Positions 1 through 9,075 of a stretch of 47,672 nucleotides of DNA are shown here, in pieces (position 1 is the first letter of the stretch; each line of letters begins with the position of its first letter). The DNA lies in the IMG/VR virus record IMGVR_UViG_3300035698_016237, positions 1 through 47,672 of that record; one strand, written 5' to 3'. Made by a program: the position numbers and the translations under genes. The notes under the pieces were generated by a model. It saw nothing but the letters and a program-made list of their open reading frames with translations. It was not told where the DNA came from and did no database searches. Source of the stretch: a virus.

Positions 1-147
1 AGCCGGGGTTTCAAGTCCCCCGGTCTTTTTAGGTTTTTCATCACCGAACTCGAAGACTGGCGCGGCTTCGTTCTCTTCAAACTCAAAAGCCGGGGTTTCA
101 AGTCCCCCGGTCTTTTTAGGTTTTTCGTCATCGAACTCGAAGACTGG
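1..147 (-). repeat. 87-bp in-frame tandem repeat, left end of contig
   Basis: Unit 1 is 147-61 and unit 2 begins at 60 and runs off the window. The period is 87 bp, exactly 29 codons, so copy-number changes keep the frame. The first unit carries FDDEK where the others have FGDEK. Bases 1-75 are identical to 47598-47672, so the contig was opened inside this array and the true copy number is uncertain. Confidence 0.9.
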
Positions 148-159
148 AATGTCACTCAT
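1..159 (-). CDS. N-terminal part of giant repeat-bearing ejection protein (continues at 47672)
   Basis: This is the 5' end of the gene that continues from the right end of the window down to 43161. The ATG at 159-157 overlaps the TGA of the upstream gene (156-158) in an ATGA arrangement, which supports the start. The reading frame stays open to base 1 and is the same frame that enters at 47672. It encodes MSDIP followed by a 29-residue repeat beginning VFEF and containing KPKKTGG. Joining across the 75-bp terminal overlap gives about 1531 residues with two full repeats and one partial. The repeat is low-complexity, charged and probably disordered. The role is inferred from the neighbouring ejection-type genes. 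Confidence 0.8.
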   Translation of the reverse strand, partial: MSDIPVFEFDDEKPKKTGGLETPAFEFEENEAAPVFEFGDEKPKKTGGLETPA

Positions 160-1631
160 TTGGATACCAGACCTGACGTAATCATAGTTTTAAGATCGGT
201 ATTGGAAAGACGCCTGAAGCCCTCAATGGTTTCTTCATCGTAGCCTTTTGCTTTTGCGGCCTGCATTACAGCCACCCGAGTTTTATTCATGTCCTTCAGG
301 CCGGTTGGTCGCTCTATAACTTGGCCGTTCACCTTTTGTTTGAAGGGACCGTTGTAGATTCTCACGGCATCTCTAACAAGACGCAGGGTCTTCATCTTCT
401 TCCCAAGGCGCTCATCTGCCTCGTAAACATCACCGTATGAGCCCGACTGTCTAGCGAGAGCCACCAGTTGCATACCTTCATCGGTAAGCCTGTAACTGTT
501 AATCTTGCTTGTCGGAGAGAGCTTGCCAATACCCTGTTTCAAGGCGTTCATTGCGGCTTTATTGCGTTGAATTTCAGGGGAACTCGCATTGCCCTTGCGT
601 TGCTTGGACTCTTTCCACGCCCCTGCTTGCGCCTCAATCTGCTGTACATATTGGTTGGCATACTCTTCAATGCCGTCCTCTATGTCCTCGGTGGTGGTGG
701 GAGACTGTTGGAAGTGGCCTTTGTACCACTTGACCATGTTTTCTTTCTGCCCTTCATCTCGGGCAAGCTGTTTCATTTTCCTGATGATGCAACCCGTGTC
801 GCCGTCGCACACGTCTACGAAATGGTCAATAGGTTCTATCGGGTCCGAGATTTCACGCTCTCTCTGTGCCCCGAGCAGACTGGCTGAGTCTTTTCTCTTC
901 TCATCGGCAGTCCTTTTCTTTTGAGTCAACTTGGAATAACCAAGCCCTACATCACGCCTGTTTCGTTTGTTCATGCCCCCTTGCTTGATTTCTTCCACGC
1001 TTTTTTCATGGCTGTACTTGCTTTGAGTTTCTTGATCTTTGGCTATGCGTTCAAGCTGGGCTTGCAAGTCCTCGTGTACCATTTGACCCTGCGCCGCCTT
1101 TTGTGCCTCTCCCATCTGGGCAAGGCCAAGCGTCTTATCGGCCTTATAACGCTGGGCAATCACGTTGAACTGGTTTTCTTTTGTTGCGTCCTCGCGGGAG
1201 CGGTCGAGGTACTTATCTCTGATTCCTCGGGCATTATCAGCACCAGCCGCCGACCCCTGAATTGCACCGGCTGCACCGGGCAAGCCAGCCACGGACCCGC
1301 CTATTGCTGCTGTGACGCCGGGTATCACGGCCCCTGTTAAGATCTCTCTGATTATGTCTGCATACGCAGGCACTTGCTCTGCCTGCTTCATCGGCATATT
1401 TTCAACCATACCGATTTCACGCATGGCATCCTCTATGCTCGGGTATGGCGATTGCTGTTGTTGCATAGGAGCGTCGTATTGCAATTCGCCAACGCCCATA
1501 TCTAAAGGGGCTTGCATTTGCTGCGGATATGCCTGTTGTCCGACTGGCGCTTGAAATGGATTAGCCAAGTCACCTACAGGCTGTTCGGCTGGTTGTTGCC
1601 CGAGTAATCTTTGCATCAATAATTCCTGCAT
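156..1631 (-). CDS. Gln-rich internal virion (ejection-type) protein
   Basis: A 491-residue protein with no recognised catalytic domain. The N-terminal 60 residues are very rich in Gln and Pro. A Gly/Ala-rich hydrophobic stretch around residues 95-130 (GAVIPGVTAAIGG and following) could insert in or cross a membrane, and the middle of the protein is charged and helical. It sits between another Gly-rich virion protein and the giant repeat protein and overlaps the latter by ATGA. This matches the clusters of DNA-ejection proteins (T7 gp14-16 or P22 gp7/16/20 type) in short-tailed phages. A good Shine-Dalgarno (AAGGGGG) precedes the ATG. Function is inferred from position and composition. Confidence 0.75.
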   Translation of the reverse strand: MQELLMQRLLGQQPAEQPVGDLANPFQAPVGQQAYPQQMQAPLDMGVGELQYDAPMQQQQSPYPSIEDAMREIGMVENMPMKQAEQVPAYADIIREILTGAVIPGVTAAIGGSVAGLPGAAGAIQGSAAGADNARGIRDKYLDRSREDATKENQFNVIAQRYKADKTLGLAQMGEAQKAAQGQMVHEDLQAQLERIAKDQETQSKYSHEKSVEEIKQGGMNKRNRRDVGLGYSKLTQKKRTADEKRKDSASLLGAQREREISDPIEPIDHFVDVCDGDTGCIIRKMKQLARDEGQKENMVKWYKGHFQQSPTTTEDIEDGIEEYANQYVQQIEAQAGAWKESKQRKGNASSPEIQRNKAAMNALKQGIGKLSPTSKINSYRLTDEGMQLVALARQSGSYGDVYEADERLGKKMKTLRLVRDAVRIYNGPFKQKVNGQVIERPTGLKDMNKTRVAVMQAAKAKGYDEETIEGFRRLSNTDLKTMITSGLVSK

Positions 1632-1641
1632 GGTTTCCCCC

Positions 1642-2370
1642 TTACGCCATTCCGCCGGAAGGCATACTCACAGAACCGCCTGTGCTACCTGTGCCGCTGG
1701 TTCCTGCACCTGATGTAAACAGGGACGGGTTTGCCAGTAATGCACCAGCACCACCAGAAGCCAGCTTACCAATGCCGCCGAATATGCTACCCCACATTTG
1801 ACGCCTTGCCGCCGCCTTGAGTGCGTCTGCTTGCATCTTCGCATTCGCAAAACTGACAGCCCTTTGGTGTGCGGACTGCATAGCTTGATTCATCCCCGAC
1901 TCCCTCTGACCTTGCATACCTGCAATTTGCCCCGCCGTATTCAATTCGGCTTGACTGGCTATCTGCGCCCCCGTCTTTCGCAATTGAGAATCTTGGTCAA
2001 GCATCGACTGGACGGACTGCTGTTTCAAAGCCCCGGTCCTCGCGTACTCTTGGTTTAGCAACCGGCGCGTTATATCGCTACCGACACCGCCGACAACGCC
2101 ACTTTGAGTACGACCGGCCTTGTTTCCATACGACTTGGCCGTGTTTATGGCCCTTGCGCTTCCATAGGGAAGGCCGCTTATGAGCCAGTTATGCATATTG
2201 GGATTGGCTCTCATGGTCCTGGCAAGAGCAGATTGTTGACCTGACGTTGACTTCAGATTAGTCATGGATCGGTCGAAGTCATTGCTCTTTGAATATACAT
2301 CGTCCACTTTTGGCATTCCTGGAAAACGCTTGTCGTTTACCATTGCTTGAACACCTGAATAATCAGCCAT
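1642..2370 (-). CDS. Gly/Ala-rich internal virion protein
   Basis: About 242 residues starting at the ATG at 2370 (MADYSG), which has a strong GGAGG Shine-Dalgarno 6 bases upstream; the in-frame ATG 12 bases earlier lacks one. The middle is Gln/Ala-rich and predicted helical. The C-terminal 45 residues form a glycine-rich hydrophobic tail (SIFGGIGKLASGGAGALL) like the membrane-active tails of podovirus ejection proteins. It ends 10 bases before the next gene on the same strand. I do not recognise a specific family; the ejection-protein role is inferred. Confidence 0.72.
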   Translation of the reverse strand: MADYSGVQAMVNDKRFPGMPKVDDVYSKSNDFDRSMTNLKSTSGQQSALARTMRANPNMHNWLISGLPYGSARAINTAKSYGNKAGRTQSGVVGGVGSDITRRLLNQEYARTGALKQQSVQSMLDQDSQLRKTGAQIASQAELNTAGQIAGMQGQRESGMNQAMQSAHQRAVSFANAKMQADALKAAARRQMWGSIFGGIGKLASGGAGALLANPSLFTSGAGTSGTGSTGGSVSMPSGGMA

Positions 2371-2372
2371 AT

Positions 2373-3416
2373 CTACCTCCAAAACGTAGCGAAGACGTTC
2401 ATGGTTATTGTTTTGTTGTGGAAACTGACAAGCTTATAGCTTGCACCAGGCAGGGCATTTTCATGGTCCGGTATGTCTGGGGTTGAATCGTATGTGTCAC
2501 CGTACTTCAAAGGTAAATACCTGCCCCGCAAGGGCGGTATGATCTTAATTAAATCCCAATCGGAATAAGCACCTGATTCTATAAGCCCGGTTGTGGTTGC
2601 ATCGTAGCCCAGGAAGAAAGCCATATTCTTCAAATGCAATTTTCCTTCGCTATCAACCACAAAGCCGGATGGCGGGCAATTGTCGTAGACCCATTCACCA
2701 CCTGTGAAGACAGGGGCATCACCGCCGAAGAGCCCAAGGTAAACCCCTGGGTTAAGATAAGAAGGGTCTCCTTCGTCTGTTCTCTCGTAAATCCCTTCCG
2801 GCCAAGCCGTTTGCCATAATGTTACAGAAAAATCGTCATCTTCCTCTTCATCTTCGGCTGGAATAGGATCTTGACGAGTAACCATCTCTCTGAATTTTAT
2901 TGTAATCGTCTTGAAATCCCCGTCTTCCGAGGTACCTGTAAGACGGAAAACAGCTTCAAAGTCCCACTTCATCTCAAAGCAGATAGAAGACCTTGCCCAT
3001 GAGTATCCATCGGGCGGCGCTCCGATCTCAACATTCCAATTCCACCATTGGCGCAACGGTGCGTTGACCCAAAATGTCATTGTCTCGGGAACTTCCTGCC
3101 GAACGAAATCAACATCTTCGACAACCTTGTAATGTTCAAATAGAGTTTCTTTGCCGACGTGCGACTGTAGTTTTTGAAGCCCTGCTTTAATTGCCCTGAA
3201 GTCTGCGCCTACGCCTGCGCTCGGACCGATGAAGTTGAATTCCCCATCTGTGTAAAAGCCGGTCTTGTTTGCGAGGTTGGTTATGTTGCTCGCTGAGAGG
3301 GCAGAGAACTCACTCCCGTTCATTTGGTTTGAATGCTTGACATACCATAGGGCAAATTCGTTCCACATCTCGCGGGTGAGCGGTGTACCAGCATTTTTGT
3401 TCAAAAGAGGGTTCAC
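2373..3416 (-). CDS. Tail fibre or receptor-binding candidate
   Basis: About 347 residues. I place the start at the GTG at 3416, which overlaps the TAG of the upstream gene (TAGTG) and sits 6 bases after a strong GGAGGGG; the longer TTG start at 3437 has no ribosome binding site. The sequence is rich in aromatic residues and glycine with many predicted beta strands, and has an acidic linker (AEDEEEDDD) near residue 190. No enzymatic motif is visible. Its place after the nozzle and a small fibre-like gene suggests a tail appendage. No known family is recognised. Confidence 0.7.
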   Translation of the reverse strand: MNPLLNKNAGTPLTREMWNEFALWYVKHSNQMNGSEFSALSASNITNLANKTGFYTDGEFNFIGPSAGVGADFRAIKAGLQKLQSHVGKETLFEHYKVVEDVDFVRQEVPETMTFWVNAPLRQWWNWNVEIGAPPDGYSWARSSICFEMKWDFEAVFRLTGTSEDGDFKTITIKFREMVTRQDPIPAEDEEEDDDFSVTLWQTAWPEGIYERTDEGDPSYLNPGVYLGLFGGDAPVFTGGEWVYDNCPPSGFVVDSEGKLHLKNMAFFLGYDATTTGLIESGAYSDWDLIKIIPPLRGRYLPLKYGDTYDSTPDIPDHENALPGASYKLVSFHNKTITMNVFATFWR

Positions 3417-4012
3417 TATATCCCCCTCCTTTCCCAAACCACATCTACGTTGTATTGCAGTTTGTAATCAGTGTCCTTTGTTCGTTTGGATATGCCTGTG
3501 AGTGTGATCTTGTTGGTTGAAAAAGCAGGTTCAGCCCACATAAACATTTCTGTGGCACCTGGATTCTGAAAAACAAACCCCAATTGACAGGGGTAAATCC
3601 TGCCCTCGTAACCACTGAAACCATCGGGAGCCATAAATTCAACGTAGTTCGAGAAGGATTCCCCGTCTTTTATGATCGTGACTTCTTCTAACTGCACTTC
3701 CACTATCACCTGATATCTTTGAACTACCTTGTTGGAAATCATTCGGGCAAGCAGTTCTACTTGATTCTTGACGACGGACGGCTTTAAACCTCCAACTAAC
3801 GCATTCGGACCACAAGTGAGTTCGCCTGAGATCGTACCACCAGTGGTAGGTAGCCCGTTTGTCACAACGCTTATCGGGATTGAGGCATCAGGAGCGAGGT
3901 TCGACTGCGTTATGTTTCGCTGGTCAGCTAGAATCAATGCCAACTTAGCATTGAACACATCTGTTGTAAGTGGAGTATCATCCGACACGCGAATTTCTTC
4001 ATATGTAAGCAT
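3416..4012 (-). CDS. Small tail appendage/virion protein
   Basis: A 198-residue protein. Residues 25-75 (ILADQRNITQSNLAPDASI, then a TTGGTISGEL stretch) resemble the short repeats at the start of tail-fibre proteins, and the C-terminal half looks beta-rich. The start is coupled to the nozzle gene by a TAATG overlap at 4012, and the end is coupled to the next gene by TAGTG. A baseplate or fibre-adaptor role is inferred from context. Confidence 0.7.
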   Translation of the reverse strand: MLTYEEIRVSDDTPLTTDVFNAKLALILADQRNITQSNLAPDASIPISVVTNGLPTTGGTISGELTCGPNALVGGLKPSVVKNQVELLARMISNKVVQRYQVIVEVQLEEVTIIKDGESFSNYVEFMAPDGFSGYEGRIYPCQLGFVFQNPGATEMFMWAEPAFSTNKITLTGISKRTKDTDYKLQYNVDVVWERRGI

Positions 4013-7000
4013 TATCCCTCCTTAACCGAAGCCAGAACAGCTACTTCGTCCAGCTCGGTTGGAACCGCTTTTCCATTAAGTTCTTCTGATTTGACAGTTA
4101 TTCTCAATGTTCTACTGGTAGCGCTTGCGTCAAGGCTTCTCGAAGACCTTGCCATTAAGCTTGTATCTCCAAGCGGTGTTGATTCATCATCGAACTCCAT
4201 GAAAACCATTCCCATTTCAGGCTCTTGTTCCCGTGTTTCCTCAGTTGCAAGTATTGAGTGGAGCAACGGGCCTTCAAACGAGAACAACATCTCTTCCATT
4301 TCGTCGGTGTCGCAAGAGAGCAGTACGGAAACCCCGGACGGAGAAACAGGGGCATACAGGCTTATTTCTTCCCAAGTCTTTATTACATGCGGGTTTCCAA
4401 CATCGTAATCTTTAGATATGCGTTTTGCTGAATAAGCAATGCCACCGCTTATCGAGCTTATTGTCGAGGTTGTTTCGGCCTTAACGTAAGCGCCGTCATC
4501 GTCCTGGTAGAATTCGCCAGTATCAGGGTCAAACGAGTATCTATCACCAGGGTCGGGCAGGACAACGAATTCTTCGAGTGCCCATTTTTCGTAAGAGGTA
4601 TATGAGACCTCTTCTCCATTTTTGCGGTCGTCGTAGTCGCCAACATGGACCTTAAACAAAGATCCCATATTGACACCACCAAGGGCAATGTTGATCCAAG
4701 CGTATGTGTCACCTTCAAACTCAAAATAGCCATCGAAGGCGGTTTCTTGGGCATATTCAGGCGTACCGTGTTTCCCAGCTTCGCCGTTCCAAATACGGTA
4801 TTGATGGCAATACCACTCGAATCTGTCAAAGTTCAAAGCTATGGTCATGGTGTTCTTAGACAAATGGCTTTCGTCAAGCTGGGTATCAATCAGCAGATTC
4901 AAGTCATTTACCTTGGCATCGTAATATAGCCTTGCTGAATCAATGGCCTTCGCGGGTAACGGCATGTGCCCTGTAAAGAGGCTTTGAATGTCACCTGATA
5001 TAGTCTCAAGCCCTCCGCCGTTCAGGGCATACACGCCGGATTTGGAAACGAAGAAGACTATTCCCCTGGCAGTTGTAACGGCTCTTCTGTTCGAGATACC
5101 AATTTCGCTAGAAATTCTCCAAGGGAATTTCCCCTCACTTGAACTTGCGATCCCGTATATCGCGTCTTTAGTAAAGACGTAGACCGATATTGAACTTTGG
5201 TCTGTGGCCGTATGTTCAGGCGCAGCGACCACGGCGATCACATCGGAATCGAAAATAAAGTGATTTGAAACAGGGAAGCTTTCAGGCTCACCGTCTTTTG
5301 AGTGATAAACGACCGTGCTTTCTGTTGGGTTTCCCCACGCCCATACAACGCCGCTCTTGTCAAAGACATGATGGAGACAAGGCTTCATCAGATTGCGGTC
5401 ATCCTCAATCAGACCACCATCATCAAAGGCTTCCATGCGAGTAATCGGGCATGGTATTTCGCCAACGAAAGAGTCCTGAAGCTTATTCAGATTCCAAGGC
5501 ATTTCAACATCGGCAGTTGTCTTATAAAGATTGATACCAGTGGTGCCATAAATACTTGAGCGATTATCCGAAGCCCCGATTGGATCATACAGATAAACAT
5601 TCCCACTGAGACCACCCCAGATTGCGGCGGTTATGTCACTGTATTTCAACATCGGTCTGAGAGTTACAGGGTTCAAGCACTCATCTTCGTATCCAATGCC
5701 ACCAACGGAGGGATCGGGATAGTAGCCTTCGACCTTAACTCCATTTCCGTCAATCCAATAAGCCTCGGCCTTTATTTGCTGGTTTTCTACAGTGAGATCG
5801 TCGTACTTGTCAAAGTTCAACGGTTCGGTTGCTTGGTATGCGCCGGCGTTTTGAATACTGCATTCACAATCTGAGTACCCTGGGATAAGAGGGTAGTAGT
5901 ACCACTGATCGTGTCCGACCTTCGAACTTGCTATGGCGCGATGCATCTTGCCATCCGGCAACAAAATTTCAATTGGAATCTCGTTGACAAGACTGGTGCT
6001 CGATTCAGATAGCTCTATAATTCCGTACTGAAAGCGAACCATTGCATCAAATGGGCTGATAGGAATAACGCCAGCCAATATATGATTGAGCTTTACCCAA
6101 CAGACTTCGCCTGAATGAACATCCTCTACGGTGTACTGATAGGTTTTAGTTTCAGCAGTGGGAGCATAATGCATCCGAGAGAACGAATGCCGGTTGTCTT
6201 CGCCTTTATACGAGTACCACATATTCAAAATCTGGCCTTCGTAAAAGTTGCTTATGTCGTGTTCGGACACCAGATATGTATTTGATTCGCCACTGTGAGC
6301 AAGTGCAGACAGCCCAAGTCTGCCTACATGCTTGCAATCAAGAACCTCGTAATAGTCGTTTTTGTCGAACAATTCAACGCTTCTATCACCATCTGGCAAT
6401 TGATAGGTGCAATCAAGGTTTCCAGCAGAGAAACCACGAATTACCATCTTGGCCGGTTCGCGGGAGGGAAGGTCGTAAATATCTATATGCCCGTCAGAAA
6501 GCCGTTCTACTTCGTTTGAGATTGGAGTAGGATTACTCTCCTGTGTCTTGCTTACCAGCGTAGCGCAGAAAGACAAGTCCATACTGTTCGGCGTATCATG
6601 CTCTCTTGCAAAGTAACCATCGCTCTCGATTTCAATATTGGCTAGGTTGTGGTTGTCGTTGTTTCTTTCGCATTTCAAAAACTGCTGATTCAAAGCGTCC
6701 CATATATAGGCTCGGCCATCAATACCATTGAGCCTTGCTCCTGCGTCCGTAGTGTTCCAAGCCATGCTCGGAGACACAATTGCTTTAGGGGCATTCTGAG
6801 GCTGAGGCAGTCCCCATAATCTGCAATCGTTTTGGTCTATGATGATTGGTTCGCAGGTTCCGTTTGTGGCGTACAAGCGCCCGTCGTGTACCGACAAATC
6901 CCAATCGAAAGGAATGTCATGAAGGACATTGCCAACAAACGAGCGGTATTCGGCGTTATCCTCAAGGCCGAATACTTTCTCAAGCTCGAATCCAATTACA

Positions 7001-7320
7001 TCAGAAGAGCGTTTAAAAACCCATATGCCAGCATTATGATGGTCGCCATCCGGTATTTCACATCCGGCCACATAAATACGGCCTTCGTATTCAATCGCCG
7101 TAACCGGCAAAAAGTTGTTTTCATAATAATCAAAAAGCCGGAAGCATCCCTTCCGGCGTCTAATACCTTGTCCATTGGGACGCCAATTAAGCGACAGCAG
7201 GCACTTGTCACCTGGAATGCGACTCGGGCTATTAACCCAGTCCATACCTGCGGCAATGTTTCTGATGTATACCCCCGGCCTGTTTTCCATATCAAGCCAA
7301 GGAAACCTGTTGTCACCCAT
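4012..7320 (-). CDS. Large tail nozzle/stabilisation-like protein
   Basis: At 1102 residues this is the second-largest gene. The N-terminal 120 residues (IPGDKCLLSLNWRPNGQGIR and after) and a central block around residues 700-800 (VYVFTKDAIYGIAS, then a FFVSKSGVYAL stretch) look like repeated beta-propeller blades. This is typical of podovirus tail nozzle or stabilisation proteins (T7 gp12, P22 gp10). The rest is mostly beta-rich. It follows two small connector-like genes with almost no spacing, the order expected for a short-tail assembly. No hydrolase motif is seen. Family assignment rests on size, composition and position. Confidence 0.72.
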   Translation of the reverse strand: MGDNRFPWLDMENRPGVYIRNIAAGMDWVNSPSRIPGDKCLLSLNWRPNGQGIRRRKGCFRLFDYYENNFLPVTAIEYEGRIYVAGCEIPDGDHHNAGIWVFKRSSDVIGFELEKVFGLEDNAEYRSFVGNVLHDIPFDWDLSVHDGRLYATNGTCEPIIIDQNDCRLWGLPQPQNAPKAIVSPSMAWNTTDAGARLNGIDGRAYIWDALNQQFLKCERNNDNHNLANIEIESDGYFAREHDTPNSMDLSFCATLVSKTQESNPTPISNEVERLSDGHIDIYDLPSREPAKMVIRGFSAGNLDCTYQLPDGDRSVELFDKNDYYEVLDCKHVGRLGLSALAHSGESNTYLVSEHDISNFYEGQILNMWYSYKGEDNRHSFSRMHYAPTAETKTYQYTVEDVHSGEVCWVKLNHILAGVIPISPFDAMVRFQYGIIELSESSTSLVNEIPIEILLPDGKMHRAIASSKVGHDQWYYYPLIPGYSDCECSIQNAGAYQATEPLNFDKYDDLTVENQQIKAEAYWIDGNGVKVEGYYPDPSVGGIGYEDECLNPVTLRPMLKYSDITAAIWGGLSGNVYLYDPIGASDNRSSIYGTTGINLYKTTADVEMPWNLNKLQDSFVGEIPCPITRMEAFDDGGLIEDDRNLMKPCLHHVFDKSGVVWAWGNPTESTVVYHSKDGEPESFPVSNHFIFDSDVIAVVAAPEHTATDQSSISVYVFTKDAIYGIASSSEGKFPWRISSEIGISNRRAVTTARGIVFFVSKSGVYALNGGGLETISGDIQSLFTGHMPLPAKAIDSARLYYDAKVNDLNLLIDTQLDESHLSKNTMTIALNFDRFEWYCHQYRIWNGEAGKHGTPEYAQETAFDGYFEFEGDTYAWINIALGGVNMGSLFKVHVGDYDDRKNGEEVSYTSYEKWALEEFVVLPDPGDRYSFDPDTGEFYQDDDGAYVKAETTSTISSISGGIAYSAKRISKDYDVGNPHVIKTWEEISLYAPVSPSGVSVLLSCDTDEMEEMLFSFEGPLLHSILATEETREQEPEMGMVFMEFDDESTPLGDTSLMARSSRSLDASATSRTLRITVKSEELNGKAVPTELDEVAVLASVKEG

Positions 7321-7321
7321 A

Positions 7322-7999
7322 TCAATCCCCTGTGAACATGCTTGTTATGTCAGCATCATCAAGATCGACAAGAACCATTCTGAAGGTCTGTTCTGTGGTT
7401 TGCGGATTGAATACCCGTATGTCATTGCATTGGCCGTCCAGGAGGATGGTTTTGCATATTTGGCTTATTTCGGTCGATACATAGAATTGTCCGCTCGGCG
7501 TTCCGTCAAGTGTAGCGTCAAAGCCGACTTTGTATTCTCCAGGATCGGCGGATGCTGCTTCAATGACAAAGGACGGCTTAACCGCCAGATACTTATCGTC
7601 GTCGTCAAACTCCCCGTACACATGGAAAACGGCATTCTTGAAATCGAAAGCCTTCTTTGTGAAGCCGGTCATGTCAAAGTACAGGCAACTATTTGAGTAT
7701 TCACCAACTATCGGTGAATCGTGAGCACCCCACACGTTACCCGACGCACTGAATTGCAATAACTCCTTCGACTTGAAGAGAATCATGGTGCTTCCAGGAG
7801 TATCAGTCTGAAAATCGTCAATGGCGATTGACTCACCAGCAGGAACCACGTAGGACTGACCACGGATAATCTGCCCGGTATCACTCCAAATACAACGCCG
7901 TTCCTCATTCACATTCGATATCCCAAGACGCTCAATTGTTTCCCTTTCGGGGAATATTTTTATAAGGGCAAGATCGAGCCCTATGGTGTCGGTATTCAT
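7322..7999 (-). CDS. Structural protein between connector and nozzle
   Basis: A 225-residue acidic, beta-rich protein without recognisable motifs. It abuts the 8000-8680 connector candidate (no intergenic base) and is followed after 1 base by the nozzle gene, so the three are probably translated together. A head-tail joining or virion decoration role is inferred from position only. Confidence 0.68.
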   Translation of the reverse strand: MNTDTIGLDLALIKIFPERETIERLGISNVNEERRCIWSDTGQIIRGQSYVVPAGESIAIDDFQTDTPGSTMILFKSKELLQFSASGNVWGAHDSPIVGEYSNSCLYFDMTGFTKKAFDFKNAVFHVYGEFDDDDKYLAVKPSFVIEAASADPGEYKVGFDATLDGTPSGQFYVSTEISQICKTILLDGQCNDIRVFNPQTTEQTFRMVLVDLDDADITSMFTGD

Positions 8000-8680
8000 C
8001 TAAAACCCACTTTCATGGCCGTCAAGTTCATCGAAGAAACCTATCGCTTCAGCATGAGAAATGAAGCGTACAGAGGCGTTTTTCTGGTCTCCATGTAGTT
8101 CAAGCTGTTGATTCCAGAATCCTATCTTGTTGTTGAAATCCAGACCGGCGACGGGGTTCATATCAAGCATGGTCTGTGCAGCCGAATATGTGACGTATTG
8201 TTTGACAATATCGTTAATGGGGATCGCTGATTCGGTAGTCTCAAATCGTGGTGAGGTACATGTATACCTCATTGAGAGGACGCCTGAACTCGGGCCGTTC
8301 GTCAGCCTCAGAAAGCCGTTGTACAGCATCGCATAGGTTGAATAGTTCGGTGCCTGTTCTGCGTTATACACGGAAATTTTTGACAAAGTATCGCTACCTT
8401 CTTCCTGGACCGAGATTGTCTGGTGGTTCAAAAAGTTTTCAGGTAGCGGGTAATCAGTATCGCTGGTGATTGTCCAGTTTGCGACCAAGCTCCAATTCTT
8501 TTTGTTCACCAACTGAGCTTGGTCCATACCCTCATTTATGGCGCGGAGGATATCGTCGTCTGTAAACTTGGTGGCGTTCGGGCGTCTGTGAGGTTCCATG
8601 CTTCGATATCGCATAGGAACAACGTCCTTAATCATGTTTCGTATTGCATCAATTAGACCATTGGCGTTTACAGACCGCAT
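8000..8680 (-). CDS. Head-tail adaptor/connector candidate
   Basis: A 226-residue protein. The N-terminal part (FTDDDILRAINEGMDQAQLV, about residues 38-57) and the central LPENF segment resemble phage adaptor proteins that attach below the portal. Those proteins typically start with a helical domain listing a test for evenly spaced Asp/Glu and then a beta domain with a PLPxDF-like motif. It overlaps the preceding small gene by 13 bases and directly abuts the next. The adaptor assignment is moderately supported by motif and position. Confidence 0.7.
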   Translation of the reverse strand: MRSVNANGLIDAIRNMIKDVVPMRYRSMEPHRRPNATKFTDDDILRAINEGMDQAQLVNKKNWSLVANWTITSDTDYPLPENFLNHQTISVQEEGSDTLSKISVYNAEQAPNYSTYAMLYNGFLRLTNGPSSGVLSMRYTCTSPRFETTESAIPINDIVKQYVTYSAAQTMLDMNPVAGLDFNNKIGFWNQQLELHGDQKNASVRFISHAEAIGFFDELDGHESGF

Positions 8681-9075
8681 TGATAATACTCCTGTTTATG
8701 GGTTTGGTTCCCCTTCATATGAGACAGGAAGATTTCCATTGCATCATCAATCTTCATGTTTCGCTCGGTCTTCACCCCCCACTGTTTCAGGTACTTCCTT
8801 ATCTGCCCCAGAATCGCAAATTTGTGACGTTTCCCGTGCTGTGCTTTGAGTTTTTTACAATCTTCCTCGAAGCGCTCATGCAATGGCTGCTTGTCGTCAA
8901 ACTCCACAAACGACCTATGACATATAGCCATTCCGTCAAGCTTTGCTATCTGGCTTTCATCACCAGTAACAAACTCAAAAATCTCAGTATGCCCAACGCG
9001 ACGGACGGAGGGGATAATCCCCCCCGTCTCGCATGTGAAGTTAGTGCTTGACTGAAACGTCACGATCTTCTTCAT
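8668..9075 (-). CDS. Hypothetical virion-operon protein
   Basis: A 135-residue protein with a beta-type N-terminal half and a basic, helical C-terminal half (residues 70-135). It is unrecognised. It overlaps the upstream gene by 4 bases (ATGA-type) and the downstream gene by 13, so it is firmly part of the head operon. A head-completion role is possible but not shown. Confidence 0.65.
   Translation of the reverse strand: MKKIVTFQSSTNFTCETGGIIPSVRRVGHTEIFEFVTGDESQIAKLDGMAICHRSFVEFDDKQPLHERFEEDCKKLKAQHGKRHKFAILGQIRKYLKQWGVKTERNMKIDDAMEIFLSHMKGNQTHKQEYYQCGL

Noticed and set aside
468-887. Plus-strand hydrophobic frame
   Set aside because: It is antisense to the Gln-rich virion gene; its leucine and valine richness is the mirror of Gln/Glu/Lys codons.
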